Positions 6,268-9,273 of a stretch of DNA of 9,273 bases are shown here, one piece after another (within the stretch, counting starts at the first letter, position 1; each line of letters begins with the position of its first letter). The DNA lies in NCBI GenBank assembly GCA_902773045.1, contig CACYDE010000103.1:1-9273 (forward strand). The letters run 5' to 3'. Under the pieces are notes generated by a model that saw nothing but the letters and a program-made list of their open reading frames with translations, searched no databases and was not told the DNA's origin. The position numbers were made by a program, and so were the translations under genes. This DNA comes from an uncultured Ruminococcus sp. (GTDB lineage Bacteria; Bacillota; Clostridia; Oscillospirales; Acutalibacteraceae).

Positions 6268-9102
6268 TCATGTAATAAGAAAACTATCTTCACGTGTTAA
6301 AAAAAAGCCGGTGTGGGAGGATTTACATTGGGCGACTTCTTCGGGGGTTCCTGTAACTACGATTGATCCGCCGCCGTCGCCGCCTTCGGGACCGAGGTCA
6401 ACGATATAGTCTGCGGTCTTTATAAAATCCATATTATGCTCTATGGTGACGACTGTGTTTCCGCCGTCAACAAGCTTTTGAAGGACGTTTATCAGGACAT
6501 GAACGTCCGCGATGTGAAGTCCTGTTGTCGGTTCATCGAGAATATAGATTGTTTTTCCTGTTGACCGTTTTGAAAGCTCCGTCGCCAGCTTCACACGCTG
6601 CGCTTCACCGCCCGAAAGAGTAGTTGCAGGCTGACCCAGCTTGATATATCCCAATCCCACTTCCTTGAGAGTACTGATTTTTCGGTATATCTTGGGAATA
6701 TTTTTGAAAAACTCCATCGCTTCATCGACAGTCATCTCAATGACATCGTAAATATTTTTTCCTTTATATTTAACCTCCAGCGTTTCGTGATTATATCTTT
6801 TTCCTTTGCAGACCTCACACGGAACATAGACGTCCGGAAGAAAATGCATTTCTATTTTCAGGATTCCGTCGCCCTCGCATGATTCGCATCGTCCGCCTTT
6901 GACGTTAAACGAAAAACGTCCCGATTTGTAACCTCTGATCTTTGCGTCGTTTGTCGTTGCGAAAAGCTCACGGATATCTGTGAAAACGCCTGTATATGTT
7001 GCAGGATTGGAACGAGGTGTTCGACCGATAGGAGACTGGTCGATATTTATCACTTTATCGAGGTTATCCGCCCCGATGATCTCCTTATGCTTTCCCGGTC
7101 TTGTTCTCGCGCGGTTCAGGGTTTTTGCAAGATATTTGTAAAGTATCTCATTAATAAGCGATGATTTTCCCGATCCTGAAACACCGGTTACGCAAATAAA
7201 AGTGCCAAGGGGGATTTTTACATTAATCTTTTTAAGATTATTCTCTTCCGCGCCTACTATTTCAAGGAAATTTCCGCTGCCTTTTCGTCTTACTTCCGGT
7301 ATCGGAACATATTTAGAACCGGAAAGATACTGACCCGTTATAGAATTTTTGCATTTCTTGATTTTATCTACACTGCCGCTGCAAACAAGCTCACCGCCGT
7401 TGACGCCTGCTCCGGGGCCTATATCAACTATATAATCTGCGGCATACATGGTATCCTCGTCATGTTCGACAACTATAACGGTATTTCCGAGATCCCTGAG
7501 CCGCTTCAGAGTTTCTATCAATTTACTGTTATCTCTCTGGTGAAGACCGATACTCGGTTCGTCAAGGATATAAAGTACACCCATAAGCGACGAGCCGATC
7601 TGAGTTGCAAGTCTGATTCTCTGACTTTCGCCGCCCGAGAGAGTGCCGGATGAACGTGAAAGAGTGAGATAATTTAGTCCGACGCTTTTCAGGAAGTTCA
7701 GACGTGATTTTATTTCCTTGACGATCAGTTCGCTGATCTTAAAATCTCTTTCCGAAAGTTTGAGATCATCGAAGAAATCAATGGCTTTTTCAATGGAAAA
7801 ATCACAGAATTCACTGATATTAAGTCCTCCGACAGTCACCGAAAGACTTTCCTTTGACAGTCTTCTTCCGCCGCATTGATCGCAAGGGATCGCGCTCATG
7901 AACGCTTCTATTTCCTCCTTGATCCACGCGCTTTTCGTTTCACGGAAACGTCTTTCAAGATTATTTATTATACCCTCAAAAGGTGTTTCGTAAGTTCCGA
8001 CGCCATACTCGTTTCTTCTGACAATAGTAAGCTTTTCTCCGTCCGTTCCGTAGAGGATCTTATGCATAATATCCTTGGGAAGATCGCCCACCGGAACGTC
8101 GAGGGAAAAATCATATTTTTTAGCAAGAGCTTCCATATATATCGCCGCGATCGTCGAACCCTCCATAGCCCAGCCGCTTGCTTTGATCGCGCCTTGACGT
8201 ACTGATTTTGTATCATCGGGAACGACAAGCGCCTCGTCGATTTTCATAAAAACACCCAGACCGGTACATTTGCTGCATGCGCCGAAAGGATTATTAAAAG
8301 AAAACATTCTCGGTGAAAGATCGTCTATACTTATCCCATGAACAGGACACGAATATTTTTGAGAAAAAAGATGATCTTCTCCGTCAATAACGTTAACGAT
8401 CGTCAATCCGTCCGAAAGCGCGGATGAAGTTTCGATAGAATCCGCAAGACGGCTTCTCACCCCCGGCTTGATAACAAGTCTGTCGATCACCACTTCTATA
8501 TTATGCTTTTTATTTTTCTCAAGCTTTATTTCCTCATCAAGAGCGTATATCTCTCCGTCCGCGCGGACTCTGACATATCCGTCCTTACGGGCTTTTTCAA
8601 GAATTTTGACGTGTTCGCCCTTTCTTCCTCTGACTATAGGTGAAAGGATCTGGATCTTTGTTCCCTCATCAAAAGCAAGAACCTGTTCCACTATCTGATC
8701 TATACTCTGCTGTTCGATCGGACGGTTACATATCGGACAGTGAGGGATACCGATTCTTGCGTAAAGCAGCCTCAAATAGTCATATATTTCAGTGACCGTT
8801 CCGACAGTCGACCGGGGATTCTGAGAAGTCGTTTTCTGGTCGATGGAGATCGCCGGTGAAAGACCGTCAATGCTGTCGACATCAGGCTTTTCGACCTGAC
8901 CGAGAAACATTCTGGCATAAGACGAAAGCGACTCAACGTAACGGCGTCTTCCTTCCGCATAAATAGTATCAAACGCAAGCGACGACTTTCCCGATCCCGA
9001 AAGTCCGGTTATCACAACCAACTTATCTCTGGGAATCTCAACATCAATATTCTTAAGATTATGCTCTCTTGCACCTTTCACAACAATACTTTTCTCAGAC
9101 AT
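6268..9102 (-). CDS. uvrA: Excinuclease ABC subunit A (UvrA)
   Basis: UvrA is the dimeric ABC-type ATPase that finds bulky DNA lesions and loads UvrB in nucleotide excision repair. The 944-residue protein is full length. Its first ATPase half has Walker A GLSGSGKSS (33-41), signature LSGGE (488-492) and Walker B YILDEPSIGLH (511-521). The second half has Walker A GVSGSGKSS (640-648), LSGGE (829-833) and YILDEPTTGLH (853-863). Zinc-binding cysteines are visible at C122/C125, C252 with C276/C279, C407/C410, and C739/C742 with C762/C765. The UvrB-binding and insertion domains lie between about 120 and 400. The ATG has AGAGGTG just upstream. About the last dozen residues (FFLTREDSFLIT) and the TGA stop are read from an intergenic repeat in place of the usual lysine-rich UvrA tail. 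Repeat sequence also starts within 10 nt of the start codon. No LexA/DinR box or clear promoter is visible in the 171 bp upstream. Confidence 0.98.
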   Translation of the reverse strand: MSEKSIVVKGAREHNLKNIDVEIPRDKLVVITGLSGSGKSSLAFDTIYAEGRRRYVESLSSYARMFLGQVEKPDVDSIDGLSPAISIDQKTTSQNPRSTVGTVTEIYDYLRLLYARIGIPHCPICNRPIEQQSIDQIVEQVLAFDEGTKIQILSPIVRGRKGEHVKILEKARKDGYVRVRADGEIYALDEEIKLEKNKKHNIEVVIDRLVIKPGVRSRLADSIETSSALSDGLTIVNVIDGEDHLFSQKYSCPVHGISIDDLSPRMFSFNNPFGACSKCTGLGVFMKIDEALVVPDDTKSVRQGAIKASGWAMEGSTIAAIYMEALAKKYDFSLDVPVGDLPKDIMHKILYGTDGEKLTIVRRNEYGVGTYETPFEGIINNLERRFRETKSAWIKEEIEAFMSAIPCDQCGGRRLSKESLSVTVGGLNISEFCDFSIEKAIDFFDDLKLSERDFKISELIVKEIKSRLNFLKSVGLNYLTLSRSSGTLSGGESQRIRLATQIGSSLMGVLYILDEPSIGLHQRDNSKLIETLKRLRDLGNTVIVVEHDEDTMYAADYIVDIGPGAGVNGGELVCSGSVDKIKKCKNSITGQYLSGSKYVPIPEVRRKGSGNFLEIVGAEENNLKKINVKIPLGTFICVTGVSGSGKSSLINEILYKYLAKTLNRARTRPGKHKEIIGADNLDKVINIDQSPIGRTPRSNPATYTGVFTDIRELFATTNDAKIRGYKSGRFSFNVKGGRCESCEGDGILKIEMHFLPDVYVPCEVCKGKRYNHETLEVKYKGKNIYDVIEMTVDEAMEFFKNIPKIYRKISTLKEVGLGYIKLGQPATTLSGGEAQRVKLATELSKRSTGKTIYILDEPTTGLHIADVHVLINVLQKLVDGGNTVVTIEHNMDFIKTADYIVDLGPEGGDGGGSIVVTGTPEEVAQCKSSHTGFFLTREDSFLIT

Positions 9103-9106
9103 ATCA

Positions 9107-9113
9107 CACCTCT
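9107..9113 (-). promoter_or_regulatory. Ribosome binding site of uvrA, touching the repeat end
   Basis: On the minus strand AGAGGTG has its GAGG core six bases before the uvrA ATG. Its 5' edge coincides with the A-tract that ends the right repeat array, so any uvrA leader must be transcribed through repeat sequence. Confidence 0.75.
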
Positions 9114-9273
9114 TTTTTTAAACACGTGAAGATAGTTTTTTGTTACATGAATTTACGAACCCGACCGAAGGTTGATCTTTTACGGTCAGTTCTTGGCCAA
9201 CTTTTTTAACACGTGAAGATAGTTTTTTGTTACATGAATTTACGAACCCGACCGAAGGTTGATCTTTTACGGT
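9113..9273 (-). repeat. Right array of the composite repeat, inverted relative to the other two arrays
   Basis: Two tandem units with an 87-bp period start AACACGTGAAG at 9121 and 9208. The 66 bases 9121-9186 and 9208-9273 are identical. Each reads outward from uvrA as T-tract, CACGTG, end block, then core (CCGACCGAAGGTTGATCTTTTACGGT). A GGTCAG/TTGGCC stem (9184-9189, 9193-9198), paired with two G-U wobbles on the plus strand, precedes CTTTTTT (9201-9207). These units lack both the GC block and the 170-bp variant segment. The window ends inside the second unit, so the array probably continues. Confidence 0.92.

Larger units (their letters stand above)
5561..6307 (+). repeat. Middle array of the composite intergenic repeat, between aspS and uvrA
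   Basis: The array opens with a degenerate GC-block tail (GAACGAGCATTTCAAAAAAG, 5587-5606). It continues as two 254-bp tandem units (5607-6114) and then a hybrid stretch: core without end block (6115-6155), GC block (6156-6216), core (6220-6258) and end block (6259-6307). On the plus strand all units share the orientation of the left array. The last end block overlaps the 3' end of uvrA and contains its stop codon. The open reading frames that cross it are made of repeat sequence and resemble no known protein, so I see no gene here. Core copies lie near 5621, 5875, 6129 and 6231. Confidence 0.92.

Noticed and set aside
5561..6307. Insertion sequence with transposase
   Set aside because: No transposase-like reading frame is present. 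The inverted repeats are internal to the units and do not bound a coding element.
9103..9273. LexA/DinR (SOS) operator for uvrA
   Set aside because: CGAAC occurs in the repeat, but no GTTCG half-site lies at the required 4-bp spacing.

Overview
The window looks like part of a chromosome of a Gram-positive Clostridia-type bacterium, possibly Ruminococcaceae/Oscillospiraceae-like. The evidence is an aspS-gatC-gatA-gatB gene order, strong Shine-Dalgarno sequences before every gene, a good sigma-A-type promoter, and the RSPGEFYQLD form of AspRS motif 2. The lineage is an inference from protein style and layout, not from a database search.

All five convincing genes lie on the minus strand. From right to left they are uvrA (6268-9102), then aspS (3567-5315), gatC (3269-3547), gatA (1800-3266) and gatB (370-1785). 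The last four are tightly spaced (19, 2 and 14 nt gaps) and form one operon, driven by a promoter at 5393-5421 and ended by a hairpin plus T-run at 301-340. Together they make Asn-tRNA(Asn) indirectly: an apparently non-discriminating AspRS puts Asp on tRNA(Asn), and GatCAB amidates it. The same amidase may also convert Glu-tRNA(Gln) to Gln-tRNA(Gln). UvrA is the damage-sensing ATPase of nucleotide excision repair and is functionally unrelated.

The unusual part is between the genes. Three arrays of one composite repeat family (1-383, 5561-6307, 9113-9273) hold about nine copies of a core (GACCGTAAAAGATCAACCTTCGGTCGGG-like). Most cores are followed by a block ending in TTCACGTGTTTAAAAAA. The units are arranged in 150-bp and 254-bp tandem periods and carry several strong hairpins. 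The A-tract/CACGTG end of the terminal unit always abuts a gene. It supplies the stop codon and last residues of both gatB and uvrA, and on the other side of uvrA it lies within about 10 nt of the start codon. uvrA is therefore bracketed by outward-facing inverted copies. I do not recognise this family by name. The window begins and ends inside it, so both outer arrays probably continue.

The stretch 5322-5560 is AT-rich unique sequence that holds the aspS promoter and no recognisable gene. No tRNA, rRNA, CRISPR array, transposase or T-box was seen.
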